Part shown: piece after piece, positions 31,176 through 41,574 of the stretch
Layout of the letters: the number at the start of each line of letters is the position of its first letter
Numbering within the stretch: position 1 is the first letter of the stretch
Assembly (NCBI GenBank): GCA_958295665.1
Contig: OY282558.1
Span: 68,994,789 to 69,058,788, forward strand
Source of the DNA: Tipula vernalis
Lineage: Eukaryota > Arthropoda > Insecta > Diptera > Tipulidae
Length of the DNA stretch: 64,000 nucleotides
Direction of reading: 5' to 3'
Notes under the pieces: generated by a model
Told to the model about the DNA's origin: nothing
Seen by the model: only the letters and a program-made list of their open reading frames with translations
Databases searched by the model: none
Program-made: the position numbers and the translations under genes

Positions 31176-34100
31176 CTGCATTGTGTATCGAATGAATTCA
31201 ATTTATCAGTAGCGGATTTTCAAATCCTGAATCAGTTGCAGCTCGCTGATCCAACTTTAAACAAACGAGGCCAAATTTACGTGCTTTTAGGAGTGGACAT
31301 ATTTTTTGAAGCATTGGAATCAGAGAGTATTAAGTTAGCAAATGGATTGACTGCGGTTCGAACAATTTTTGGATGGATAGTGGCCGGGAGAATTGCCGAC
31401 AAGAAGCAAAGTACGGATGTAACTAAAAATGTCAATGTGCTTTTAGATATCGACAGATCTCTACGCAAATTCAGGGAAGTAGAAGAGCTTCCAAAACATA
31501 TAAGAGAAACAGCCGAAGAACAGCAGTACGAAGAATTATTTCGAACAACTACAAAAATCGGTAGAGATAAGAAATTTACAGTAAAGCTACCATTCAAGCA
31601 ATCCGGCAACGTGATCGGAACGTCATACAACGCTGCTCTAAACCGGTTAAAGTCAATGGAGAGGAGATTCGAACGTGACCAGGAGTTCGGAAAACTGTAT
31701 AGAGCATTCATGGCGGAGTATGAGACGCTTGGACACATGGAACAAGTGCAAGGCCATAATAAATTATCTATATACTACTTGCCGCATCATGGAGTTTTAA
31801 AGGCCAGCAGTACGAGAACAAAATTGCGAGTAGTCTTTGACGCATCCACAAAATCGTCTACAGGGCTTTCGCTAAATGATGATTTAATGGTAGGTCCCAC
31901 GGTACAGCCATCGCTCCTCAATATACTGCTAAGGTTTCGACAACATGAGTTCGTCTTTTGAGGAGATATTGAAAAAATGTTTAGGCAGGTGTGGGTAGAC
32001 AGCAATGATCGAGAACACCAAAATATCTTATGGCGCCCGAGTCCACATCAGCAGCCAATCACATATCAATTGGAGACGCTTACGTATGGCACTACCTCAG
32101 CAGCATTTCTGGCTACCCGATGTTTGAAAGATGTTGGTATCCGAGTGCAATCCCGTCAGCCAGAGGCAGCACAATCTATATTAGAGGACATGTACGTAGA
32201 CGATATAATGACCGGGGCCGAGTCCATACCACAGACCAGAAATTTATTGCAGCAGGTAACACACGCACTAGGCAGTCATGGTTTTAAGCTAAGAAAATTT
32301 CTTACCAACAATCAGAAGCTGCGGTCGTTCATACAAACCACCACGGAGAGCGCTATTAAAGAAATCGGAGAGCATGCAGAAACGCCAAAGGTGCTGGGTC
32401 TTCAATGGGATCCTTATGATGACGCATTTAAATTCGCGGTCCAATTACCTGAACGATGCAAACATACCAAGCGAACACTGTTGTCGGATGCCAGCCGAAC
32501 TTTCGACCCGCTTGGTTGGTTGTCTCCGATAATAATTCAAATTAAGATTATATTCCAAAATATGTGGATGCAGAATATAAGTTGGGATGACGAGCTTCCT
32601 TCAAGCATGCTGCAATCATGGTTGGAACTCAAATATGCGAAACAACCAGCATAAGAATTCCAAGATGGTTGCACTCCAAAAACAAAGTGAGTTTATTTGA
32701 ATTTAGTGACGCAAGCGAGAAAGCGTATGCCGCAGTGGTATATGCCTTAGTGGATACAAATGAGGGTCTACAGGCCCACATAATCACCTCCAAATCCCGT
32801 GTAGCTCCAGTGAACCAATTAAGTCTGCCGAGGCTTGAATTAATGGGTGCCTTGCTGTTGGCTAATGTGATGAAACTGGTAGAGGAGTCGTAACCGTAAC
32901 CATAACTAAAACCGTATTATTCACTGACTCACAAATTGTATTGGATTGGTTGTCAGGTCATCCGCGGCGTTGGACCGCATTCGCGGCAAATAGAGTCAGC
33001 GAGATTATTCATTTGTACAAACGAGAATACTGGTGGCATGTCGCGTCCAAGGACAATCCTGCTGACATTGCATCACGAGGCATGAGCACGTTAGAGTTAG
33101 TGAACAACAAGATGTGGTGGACTGAATTTTATTGGTTGATTGATGCGGAACAGATAAAGGCAATTCAATCAAAGAACGTGCGGTCCCAGAAGATGACAAA
33201 TGAAGAATTACGACCCTCAATGACCGATACATTCGTAGTCTCGACTAACATTTTAATTCAAAATTTATTTAATAGGTACTCCAGGTTTGCAAAGATGTCG
33301 AAAGTATTAGCTCTTGTCAGGCGATTTATCAACAAGCTGAGGTGCAGAGAAGAAAAAAGAGATACGGTGACTACTAGAGAAGAAATAGATGCTGCAGAAA
33401 TGATCTTAATTGCAGAGATTCAGAAATCGGAGTTTTCGGCGGAAATAGGAGCACTGCAGAATGATCAGGCAATACCGCGAAGCAGCAAATTAATCAGCTT
33501 GAATCCCTTCATAGACGAGAGAGGCAATATTCGAGTTGGAGGTCGGATTCAAAAATCGTTTGCACCTTACAGCGTCAAACATCCGATCATACTTCCATCG
33601 AATTAGCATGCAGTTAAATGCATAGTCAGGGACGCACATACGCTATATAATCATCTGGGAGTAAGTTTACTCACTAGTATTATACGGCGAAAATTTTGGA
33701 TAATTAGAGGTAAAATACTGTCTAGAGCGATTGTACACAAATGCGTTAAGTGCGTAAGAAACAATCCGAAGAAACAGTGTCAGATGATGGGGAGCCTCCC
33801 AGTAGAAAGGGTTCAATGTGTACATCCTTTCCATCTGGTGGGTGTAGACTATTGCGGACCGTTTAAGGTACAACCAGTACGAAGAAGAGGTCAAATTCCA
33901 ATGACAGCATATGTTTGCATATTTGTCTGCTTGAGCACCAAGGCGGTGCATATAGAAATAGTAGGTAACCTCACGACAGAAAGTTTTATCGCAGCGCTAA
34001 CAAGATTCATCGCAAGAAGAGGCAACTGCCATACGATATTCAGCGATAATGGCACAAATTTCGTAGGAGCAAATAATTACCTTAAACATCTGTTTCAGTT

Positions 34101-34914
34101 CCGGCAGGCCAAGGCATCCGATATATATGCAGCGCTGTTGAGTCACAAAATAAATTGGAAGTTCATTCCACCGGGAGCACCACACATGGGCGGAATATGG
34201 GAAGCAGCTGTAAAACAAGCCAAAATACATCTGGGAAGAGTGGTTGGCGAATACATATTGACGCTTGAAGAGTTTGGGACGTTGCTGACCAAGATAGAAG
34301 CCGTTATGAATTCAAGGCCCATAGCTGTAACACAAGCCGAGGATATTGATTGTTTCACACCAGCACATTTCCTAATTGGGCGTACATTCACTGATGTAGC
34401 AGACGAAAATGTTCTAAATCAAAAAATATCGCCTATGGCTAGATGGAGACTGGTCAAACAGATGCAACAGCAGTTTTGGCACCGATGGCATCGGGATTAC
34501 CTCACAACACTACAAAAAAGATTTAAATGGACTACAGAATCCGATAATTTGACAACAGGAGATGTTGTATTGGTTGCCGAGACAGGCTTACCGTCCCCTT
34601 GCTAGGCATTAGGTAAGGTCGTTGACACACACCCAGGACTTGATGGCAAAGTCCGTATCGTAGATATCAAGTTAGCCAACAACAACAAAATCATTCAACT
34701 TACAATTCATAAATTGTGCAGACTACCAGTTCAGCAGATGAATCAACCGATTCATGGCCGGCGGAATGTTGACGAGAAGGGAAACACAACACAACAATAT
34801 ATTGGAATTAAGACTATTTGTACGGATCTAGTAATTAAGCTAGTTTATGTTAGATGTCGCCAAACGCATTATTTTAATGATAATAGCAAGCCACCAAATT
34901 TGCCAGTAAAATAA
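31176..34914 (+). pseudogene. BEL-3 pol (protease end, RT, RNase H, integrase), decayed
   Basis: The middle of the protease is missing: at about 31,175 the text jumps from the DSA motif to 'NEFNLSVADFQILNQLQLADP'-type linker sequence. RT runs in one frame at 31,180-32,654, with a TGA at 31,959 just before 'GDIEKMFRQVW' and YVDD near 32,200. It then shifts to 32,618-32,893 (RNase H start) and again to 32,900-34,605, with a TAG at 33,604. The integrase H2C2 region and core (VGVDYCGPF, FSDNGTNF, GGIWEAAVKQAK) are readable. A TAG at 34,603 interrupts the C-terminal tail, which otherwise stays open into the 3' LTR to 34,914. At least four separate lesions prevent function. Confidence 0.88.
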
Positions 34915-35162
34915 AACAAAATAAAATATGTTTGAGGTCTAAGGGAGTTATCGAACAAAATTACGTATATAGACATTAATAAAGGGAAAAATAAAATAAA
35001 TTATAACGTATTACGATAAAGAGTTTTATTTTAACCCAAAATAGAATAATAGAGGGATACAATAAGGCACTGAAGATAACATCAAGTGCCAAAATACGGG
35101 ATCATCAACAAGCGTATTTTGGTAATAAGTGCCCCAAGCAGGAAGGTATCCGTACAAAAACA
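34767..35162 (+). repeat. BEL-3 3' LTR
   Basis: 396 bp, TGTTGACGAG…ACAAAAACA. Same reconstructed length as the interrupted 5' LTR. Followed by GATAG, the target duplication partner of GACAG at 22,111-22,115. The pol frame runs into its first about 148 bases. Confidence 0.95.
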
Positions 35163-35255
35163 GATAGTCTTTACTCCAAACCTACATTTCCTGTACCATG
35201 TACATACAGCATGTTTCTTTATCTAAATAAAGATTTCGTTACAGATCATGTATCG
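35163..35255. repeat. AT-rich repeat unit flanking BEL-3, right copy
   Basis: This is similar to 21,968-22,060, as described there, with 'gtaccatgtacatacagcat' and 'aataaagatttcgttacag'. It marks the continuation of the host sequence into which BEL-3 inserted. Confidence 0.6.
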
Positions 35256-35267
35256 GAGTTGTAACTC

Positions 35268-36133
35268 GTGGTTATACGGGCACAGCCAGAGACCTCGTCG
35301 ATGGAATCACAGGCAGCACAAGAAACCTGCAAAGCGGCCCCGTTCTCCCTTCGACATGGAGTCAACATAATTTTTAAAGATAACTTGGAGAAAAAGATTC
35401 TTGTTCTTCATCGAAACGAAATTCTGTTCAAGGGTGACTCGAAACTTCCAGTTGGTTTGGATGAATAAATATGCGGTACTAAAATGAAATCGCGATTTCG
35501 TCAGTATATGCCAAACAAGCCGCATAAGTGGAGCGTAAATTTATTTGTTTTATGTCACTCGTACGGCTTTTCGTAAATGTTCGAAATAGATACTGGATCA
35601 GGAGATAATGTAGTGCTTTCAAATATACCAAATTTAGGGGGGCTTGCCACAGTCAATTACTGACTTTAAATATTGTACTATTGTATCTACGAAGTCGAGG
35701 AATATATTAATTAGGCACAATTCGCGCCAGTCGCACAAACAACTGCAAACTTTCAAGTGGCAAAGAGAAGGAGCTTCAAAAAGAGCCTAGAGGGTACTCA
35801 GTGGAATATGTGGGACGTGCTTGTGGGGTTGATTTAACAGCTGTTTTATGGAAAGACACAAAATATGTAAGACTATCATGGGTAGATTTAATAGATGGGT
35901 TGCTTGCTGGACATTATCATATACGATTGAAGACGAGAAGTTATTCATTACGACTATTTTATCATTTAATTGATATGACAATAGTAAATGGTTATCATCT
36001 CCACCGACGCATTCACAAAGGATTTACTTCATTTGAACTTGCTGATTTTCGATCGGAAATTGCTGATGTTTTGTGTCGTTTTCAACAACAACAGCCGAAT
36101 GCAACAGCCCTGGCACTGTTAGTTTTTATCTGA
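35268..36133 (+). pseudogene. Decayed piggyBac-like transposase (middle to C-terminus)
   Basis: Plus-strand pieces near 35,480-35,640 read 'KSRFRQYMPNKPHKWSVNLF' and 'FEIDTGSGDNV', matching 'F(R/K)xxxPxKPxKWGIK(L/I)(F/W)VL' and 'FxxYxGKxxN'-type segments of piggyBac-family DDE transposases (DDE_Tnp_1_7). After a gap, the open frame at 35,801-36,133 reads 'DLIDGLLAGHYHIRLKTRSY' and 'RLFYHLIDMTIVNGYHLHRR', which is the 'VDxxDxxxxxYxxxRKxxxWxxxxFxHLxDxxxxNAxxLY' region. The last catalytic D would lie near its start (VDLIDG). A central segment is missing, and frames change at least twice. No terminal repeats or TTAA pair were identified. Confidence 0.7.
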
Positions 36134-36179
36134 AATAATATTTGAAAATAACCCTACCTTAATTATCTCAGCCAAAAAA

Positions 36180-36440
36180 AAATTTTCCAGCTAAAGGGTT
36201 AAGCGGTAATTTGGAGTTAGGTTAAGGATTGATTTGATAGTTGATTTGAAGTTGCTTTGGTTTTTTCATTGAAAGCTGGGTTTGCCGTTAATTTGGTGAT
36301 TTCGTTTAGGATTGTATTGCGATTGAGTTCTAAATTGATTTGGAGGTTAATCTGAAGATTGACTTAGAAGGTTCATTTCGTGATTGATTTGGTAGTTAAA
36401 TTAATCAAGATCGAAGTTCTGATCACCTCATGAGGTTTTC
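36180..36440. repeat. Inverted copy of the 4.0-kb composite repeat
   Basis: This stretch is the reverse complement of the beginning of the 4,015-4,290 repeat. It ends with 'ttaatcaagatcgaagttctgatcacctcatgaggtttt', here cited in parts: 'aagatcgaagttctgatcac' and 'cctcatgaggt', complementing the 'cctcatgaggtggtcagaac' start there. It contains TTGAGTT/TTGATTTGG-type units. Confidence 0.75.
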
Positions 36441-36444
36441 TTAA

Positions 36445-39050
36445 AAATTGATTATATTTTAAATTTGTAGGAGATTATTAGTCATAATCCTATAGGGGAT
36501 TATGTTCATAATTTTAAACGTCAAAATTATGTGTTAAAACACGTTTATACTGTACTGCTTAAGTTTTCTTTAAACGGCAGAAAGGGGTGTAGTAATCGTG
36601 GTTAAAATAATTAAGAGACAAAAGATCTTGGTCTGGTTCCATACACATGGACATATTTCATTTGTAATAGAAACCGGTGTCAAAATAAAACCTAAGAGAG
36701 TTTAAAAATCATTCGTTGAAATTAAATTTCGAAAAAATCTTTAAAACTGTTACAAAAATTCATTAAAGTCAAACTTTGCCTTAAAACTATTCCCGATTGT
36801 AATTTGATAAATTTTCAAAATCTTCGAATGCAGATCTGCTTGTAAATTTCAATTTTGGCAAAGCTACGTTTGCCGAAATATACATACGTTACCTAGGTAG
36901 AACAATACTACTATAGCTCATTTCACAACTATAATATTGATGGCATTATCGGTACCCATGATCATTTATATTCCAACATCTGCACGTATTATCCTAATTA
37001 ATACTTACACAGTTTTTCTGGACATCTGTGAACCGTCTGAAAGTTAATACCACTTTTTTCCTATTAGATTGAATGCGGCCAGAAATTCGAAATTAAATTT
37101 AAAAAAAATTAAAACAGGTCTGCAGACAAAAGCAGCATGTGACTTTCATAAAATTCATTCAAAATTGGTGAATTGGGGGTTCTCTCTATAAGCGCCAATA
37201 TCTTATAGAGTATTCAAATCGAAGGATTCCATCGTCTGCATGGAACTGGTTTTAGTTCGTTAAGCGTTGCTTTAAAATTCATTTTATCCATTCCAACCAG
37301 TTCTTTCATTCAGGGACCAGTGGTTCTAGTCGGTTACAATTAACATGAAGATTAGTATTTAACTTCATAGCACAAAGTAAACATCACTATTCGAAGAAAC
37401 ACCTGAAATGACATTGGTTCAAATTTTGCATTAACAGTAGAGTCACACTGGGGCTACTAAAAAAATTAATTCAAACAAAATACAAATAAGATTGGACCGT
37501 AAGGTTGGGTTGCCATCGGAATTTTTAAAATGAAACATGGCTAAAGGGTAAGAAATATTTTGGAATAATTATTATTTAAAAACCAAGCCAAAGTGAGATT
37601 TTTTCCGGAAGCGAGAAACCAGGACGTCTGGCCACGTAGTACATTTTGTCTTTCCCCTTTACAAAAAAATAAAAAAATTGAGGATTGAACGGAAGTCTCA
37701 AATGTCCAATGTGGAATATTAATTTTTAACTCTCAAAAGTGAATGATCTTTAAACATTCTGTTCGAGCTTTCATTAATCACAGCTTTTGTTTACATTGTT
37801 GCAAAAAAAAAAAAACCGTGTAAATCGTTACTCACCAACATTGTTCATAAAACAACAAAACACAAAACAGCGCCGGCCGTTTTATTCATGAAATTATTTA
37901 TTGAACAAAAATCGAATCGAATGATTATTATTATTGGAAATGGTCATCTGTCTAATCATACAATAATAATTTGGGTTGACAGTTAGTTAATTTTAAATAA
38001 TTTTGAAAATTTATGATTGTGGTCAAAATACATTGTATACTGGTGTACCAAGTGATTCACCTCTCTCTCTTCAAATTCGACATATTATCGCGGACTGAGT
38101 TCATTAAATTACTACATTGTATTATATACAAAAGTTTGCAGATTTTTGTTGTTGCTGCTGCTGCTGCTGCTTAAATTGATTCTTATCTTTATTTATTGAT
38201 AAAACGTTTTCGATTTTCGTTGCGCGCAAAATTAAAGAAAATTGGTTAAAGCGGTACGAGTACCTGCGCACAATTTTTTATTAACCTTGAACCTAAAACC
38301 ATTTTGTTGTAGTTGTTGTTTTAAGCTTTTTGTGGTTTTTATTTTTTTTTAATATTTTGATTGGCTCTGTTTTTTTGAGTAAATAAATTTAATTTATACT
38401 CGTTAATTTATTCAATTATTTCGTGTACTATTAATTAAATCAATTCACACTTTCCAAGAATAACAGAAGAATTTCGACTGGCGGCAACAATTTCTTTATT
38501 CTGCATTTATTAATTTGTGTGTAGTAAATATATGGAGTCAATTTTCCTGGCACCAGCAATTTTTGGTTTTTTTGTGTTTTTAGCACGATTAATTGACGAT
38601 TTCTTAGGTTCATGCATTTTTTATTTTTTATTTGTTTTTATTTATTGACGAGCTTGAGGTTCCGTGAATTTTGCAAGCAATTCATGCCATTTATATAGTT
38701 ATGTAGCATATTGTCGCCAAAATCATATTGGCGACACAAAATAATGGCGTTGTTTTTGTTTTGACAAATAGCGGTCCGTTTTGTTAGGTCAAGGCGATTT
38801 ATTTAATTTATTGTGCGGTTTTTTGTTGATCGAAAGTAGAGGAATTTATATTCAATGCTATAGTTATGATTACAAATTAATCGATTTATTTATTCAAAAG
38901 CAAAATTAACCAAAATAATTTTGATTTGATCTGATGAAAAAAAAACTGATTTGGGCTACGCCGAATAGCCGTATGGCTTTTAGGTTATTCATTTGTAAGT
39001 ATAGATTAATCCCGGTTGGAAGTGGAATGTTAAATTTAGCGGTGATGGTA
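36445..39050. other. No gene seen; AT-rich with a CTG microsatellite
   Basis: A TTG/CTG simple repeat lies at 38,148-38,171 (CTG at least six units). Poly(A) and poly(T) tracts are frequent, for example 37,801-37,815. I recognise no protein or RNA gene. The base composition resembles 8.4-11.7 kb. Confidence 0.45.
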
Positions 39051-39059
39051 AGGAACTCA

Positions 39060-40291
39060 AGTTACAAGAATTTCTAATGGAAATTAAATTATGGCTGCTG
39101 GGACTGGAAATGCCAGAAAATGGTTCATGGACTCCAGAAGCCGTTTATAAAAATCAAAATGATACCCAATATATTGATCATTATAATGAATGGTAAAGAC
39201 AGTGTAACGCCATGGTAGCACAATTAGAAGATAAGTTGTAATACTTACAACAAGGAAAACCCACATCGGTGCGGTTAATACCAACTGTCAAAAATAGATA
39301 TCCCAATATTTAATGGCAACTTTATATAATGCGTAACATTCAGAGATATATTCACTCAAGTTGTGCATAATAACAGAGATCTGCCAAACGTAACTATGAT
39401 GCACTATTAAAAAAGCCATATGATAGATCAGACAGCTAGTTTGTTAAACCATTTAACGTCACTGAGGATAATTAAATAACAGCATGGGAAACGTTACAAC
39501 ATCATTACAACAATAAGCAGTAGACGCTTAGTAGATCATCACACATATCAAAAGGCTTATGAATATACCGCCAAGTCTAACCGAATAACGAAGAGAAACC
39601 TTGCAATATTTTGTAAATATAGGGGTCAACACAACATCATGGGATTTTGTTATTAGAATATAAATTATTTAAGCAGAAATTAGACGATCCCAAATAAATT
39701 CCGTCGTTAAACGAATTTACTAGAAATGAGTTAGTAGAAATGATTGGCAGCACTTATAGTATATTCAAATGATTGGGAGGTGCTTATGGAATCAACAGGC
39801 CGAATCAAACCAAGAAATGCCAATTATACATCAAACATTTTCCACAATCCAAGGAAAGCCAAGTTTTTCCGTTCAAAATTTTTATAGGTATTGTAAGGCG
39901 GATCATTTGATTACTGTCTACAAAATGGAGGAATAAGCGCAGGGCTCTGTAATAGGTGCTTATTGCATTTGGATCGCAAAGGAGAGGATAAAGTCGTAAA
40001 GGAACATCAAGATTTACAAACAATTCTTTGTCGAGATGATCACAATAAACCATTGAAAGAATTCAAATTAACAAAGGTAACGTATGGCACCGCATCAGCA
40101 CCATATCTAGCAACAAGGACGTTGTACCAGCTATAGCACAGGATGAGGAAGCAAACTTTCCCAACTCTGCAGAAATCTTGATCAGAGAGTTTTATGTTGA
40201 CGATGTGCTTTCAGGGTCGGGATTGCTAATAACAACACCTCAATCAAAACCTATATAGTCAAATTTTAACAACACCTTTACGCCAGGAATA
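39060..40291 (+). pseudogene. BEL-5 gag and RT remnants
   Basis: Scattered plus-strand frames carry a BEL/Pao gag and RT. Near 39,290-39,470 short frames read 'KIDIPIFNGN', 'FRDIFTQVVHNNRDLPNV' and 'DQTASLLNHLTSL', the DUF1759-type capsid pattern. Near 40,080-40,230 'TYGTASAPYLATRTL' and, one frame away, 'FYVDDVLSGS' mark the RT. Zinc-knuckle scraps may lie near 39,880-39,970. Stops and frameshifts are dense, and the segment between gag and RT is shortened. The right end at 40,291 is the mariner insertion; the rest of pol is not found on the far side. Confidence 0.6.
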
Positions 40292-40293
40292 TA

Positions 40294-41442
40294 TTGGGTG
40301 TACAAATAAATTTCCGACCTTTTTAGATAGGTGTCGTTAGTATCACAGCTTGCATATTATTCAATCGGGCAATACATGTTTTTTTGGGGGTTAGATGTCA
40401 AGCTTGAATAATTACTAGTGACATTTGTTTAAAGCGTAAACAACAATTATTTTCATGTAATTGAAAATGTCGAATTTTGTGCCAAAAAAACAACATTTCC
40501 GGGAAGTTTTACTTCATTATTTTTTGTTGAAGAAAAGTGCAGCGGAAACAAATCGTTTGCTTATGGAAGTTTACGGTGAACATGCAAAGAGTGGTTTCAA
40601 CGATTCAAAGTTGGTGATTTTGACGTAAGAGACAAAGAACTTGAAGGTAGATCAAGAAAATTTGAAGATACAGAATTTGAAGAATTGCTTGATGTGGACC
40701 CTTGTCAGACTGAAAAATAATTGGCAGAAGAGTTGAATATTACCCAACAATGTGTTTCGAAACGTATACATGCAATGGGAAATTGGGTGCCACACAAATT
40801 GAAAGAAAGGGACATGGAACGTCGGAAAACCATGTGCGAATTGTTGCTTCAACGACAACAAAGGAAGGGGTTTTTGCATCGGGTCATCACTGGGGATGAA
40901 AAATGGATCAATTATGACAATCCAAAGCGCAAACCAGCGTGGGTCAAGCCAGGTGAACCAGGGCCGTCGACGCCAAAAGCAAATATCCATGGTTCGAAGG
41001 TGATGCTTTATATTTGGTGGGACCGGACGACCGGAATGTGACAAAAGGCACAATAAGATAATTTTGCAACATGACAACGCTAGGCCACATGTAGCTGTAC
41101 CTGTCAAAAATTACTTGGACAGGCAGAACTGGGAAATTCTACCCCACCCGCCGTATTCACCAGACATTGCTCCCTCTGATTATCACTTGTTACGGTCGAT
41201 GCAATCAGCCCTGGCACAGCAGGACTTCGCTTCATATGAAAACGTCAATAAATGGGTTGATGACTGGATCGCCTCGAAACCATTAGACTTCTTCCTTTGG
41301 GGAATCCCTTTATTGCCTGAACGATGGGCGAAGGTTATAGCTTCCGAAGGAGCATACTTTGAATAAAACATTCTTTCATTTTCTACACAAACTAATGACT
41401 TTTATTTCAGTAAAAAGGTCGGAAATTTATTTGTACACCCAA
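40294..41442 (+). mobile_element. Mariner-family DNA transposon, internally deleted
   Basis: Element of 1,149 bp with terminal inverted repeats of about 30 bp (TTGGGTGTACAAATAAATTT at the left, its complement at 41,423-41,442) and TA on both outer sides (40,292-40,293 and 41,443-41,444). It sits inside the decayed BEL-5. The length is below the usual 1.2-1.3 kb, as expected from two internal deletions in the transposase gene. Confidence 0.95.
40467..41366 (+). pseudogene. Mariner transposase (DD34D), broken
   Basis: ATG at 40,467 gives MSNFVPKKQHFREVLLHYFL, the N-terminal HTH region. Near 40,587 a frame change (with a deletion of roughly ten codons) leads into 'WFQRFKVGDFDVRDKE', then a TAA at about 40,718 before 'LAEELNITQQCVSKRIHAMG'. 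Catalytic residues are visible: D in TGDEKW (40,895), D in QHDNARPH (41,073) and D in APSDYH (41,178), the last two separated by 34 residues, the DD34D signature. A stop at 41,041 and loss of about 60 residues between 'WWDRTTG' and 'KIILQHDN' break the catalytic domain. The mariner signature WVPH(K)L and YSPDIAPSD are present. Inactive. Confidence 0.9.
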
Positions 41443-41574
41443 TATAATTCGAAAATATTGCAGAAATGACGTTGGCTTAAGTAGAATGGAAGGTTATAAT
41501 CCACTATAATCTAAAAAATTATTGGGGTGAGCAAAAACAACTATAGAATTGCATGAAACATTTAAATTTATCAG

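Larger units (their letters stand above)
22116..35162 (+). mobile_element. BEL-3: decayed BEL/Pao element split by BEL-2
   Basis: The element starts with TGTTGACGAG at 22,116 and ends with ACAAAAACA at 35,162. Its 5' LTR is interrupted after 68 bases by the BEL-2 insertion (22,184-29,294) and resumes at 29,295. Removing the insertion and one AGTAA copy leaves a 396-bp LTR, exactly the length of the 3' LTR (34,767-35,162). The internal region is 29,628-34,766. I count about eight differences between the two LTRs, so it is older than BEL-2, as the nesting also requires. Several stops and frameshifts and a protease deletion inactivate it. Confidence 0.95.

Noticed and set aside
31277..31738. 153-codon minus-strand frame
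   Set aside because: Antisense shadow of the BEL-3 RT region.
40652..41107. 151-codon minus-strand frame
   Set aside because: Antisense shadow of the mariner transposase.
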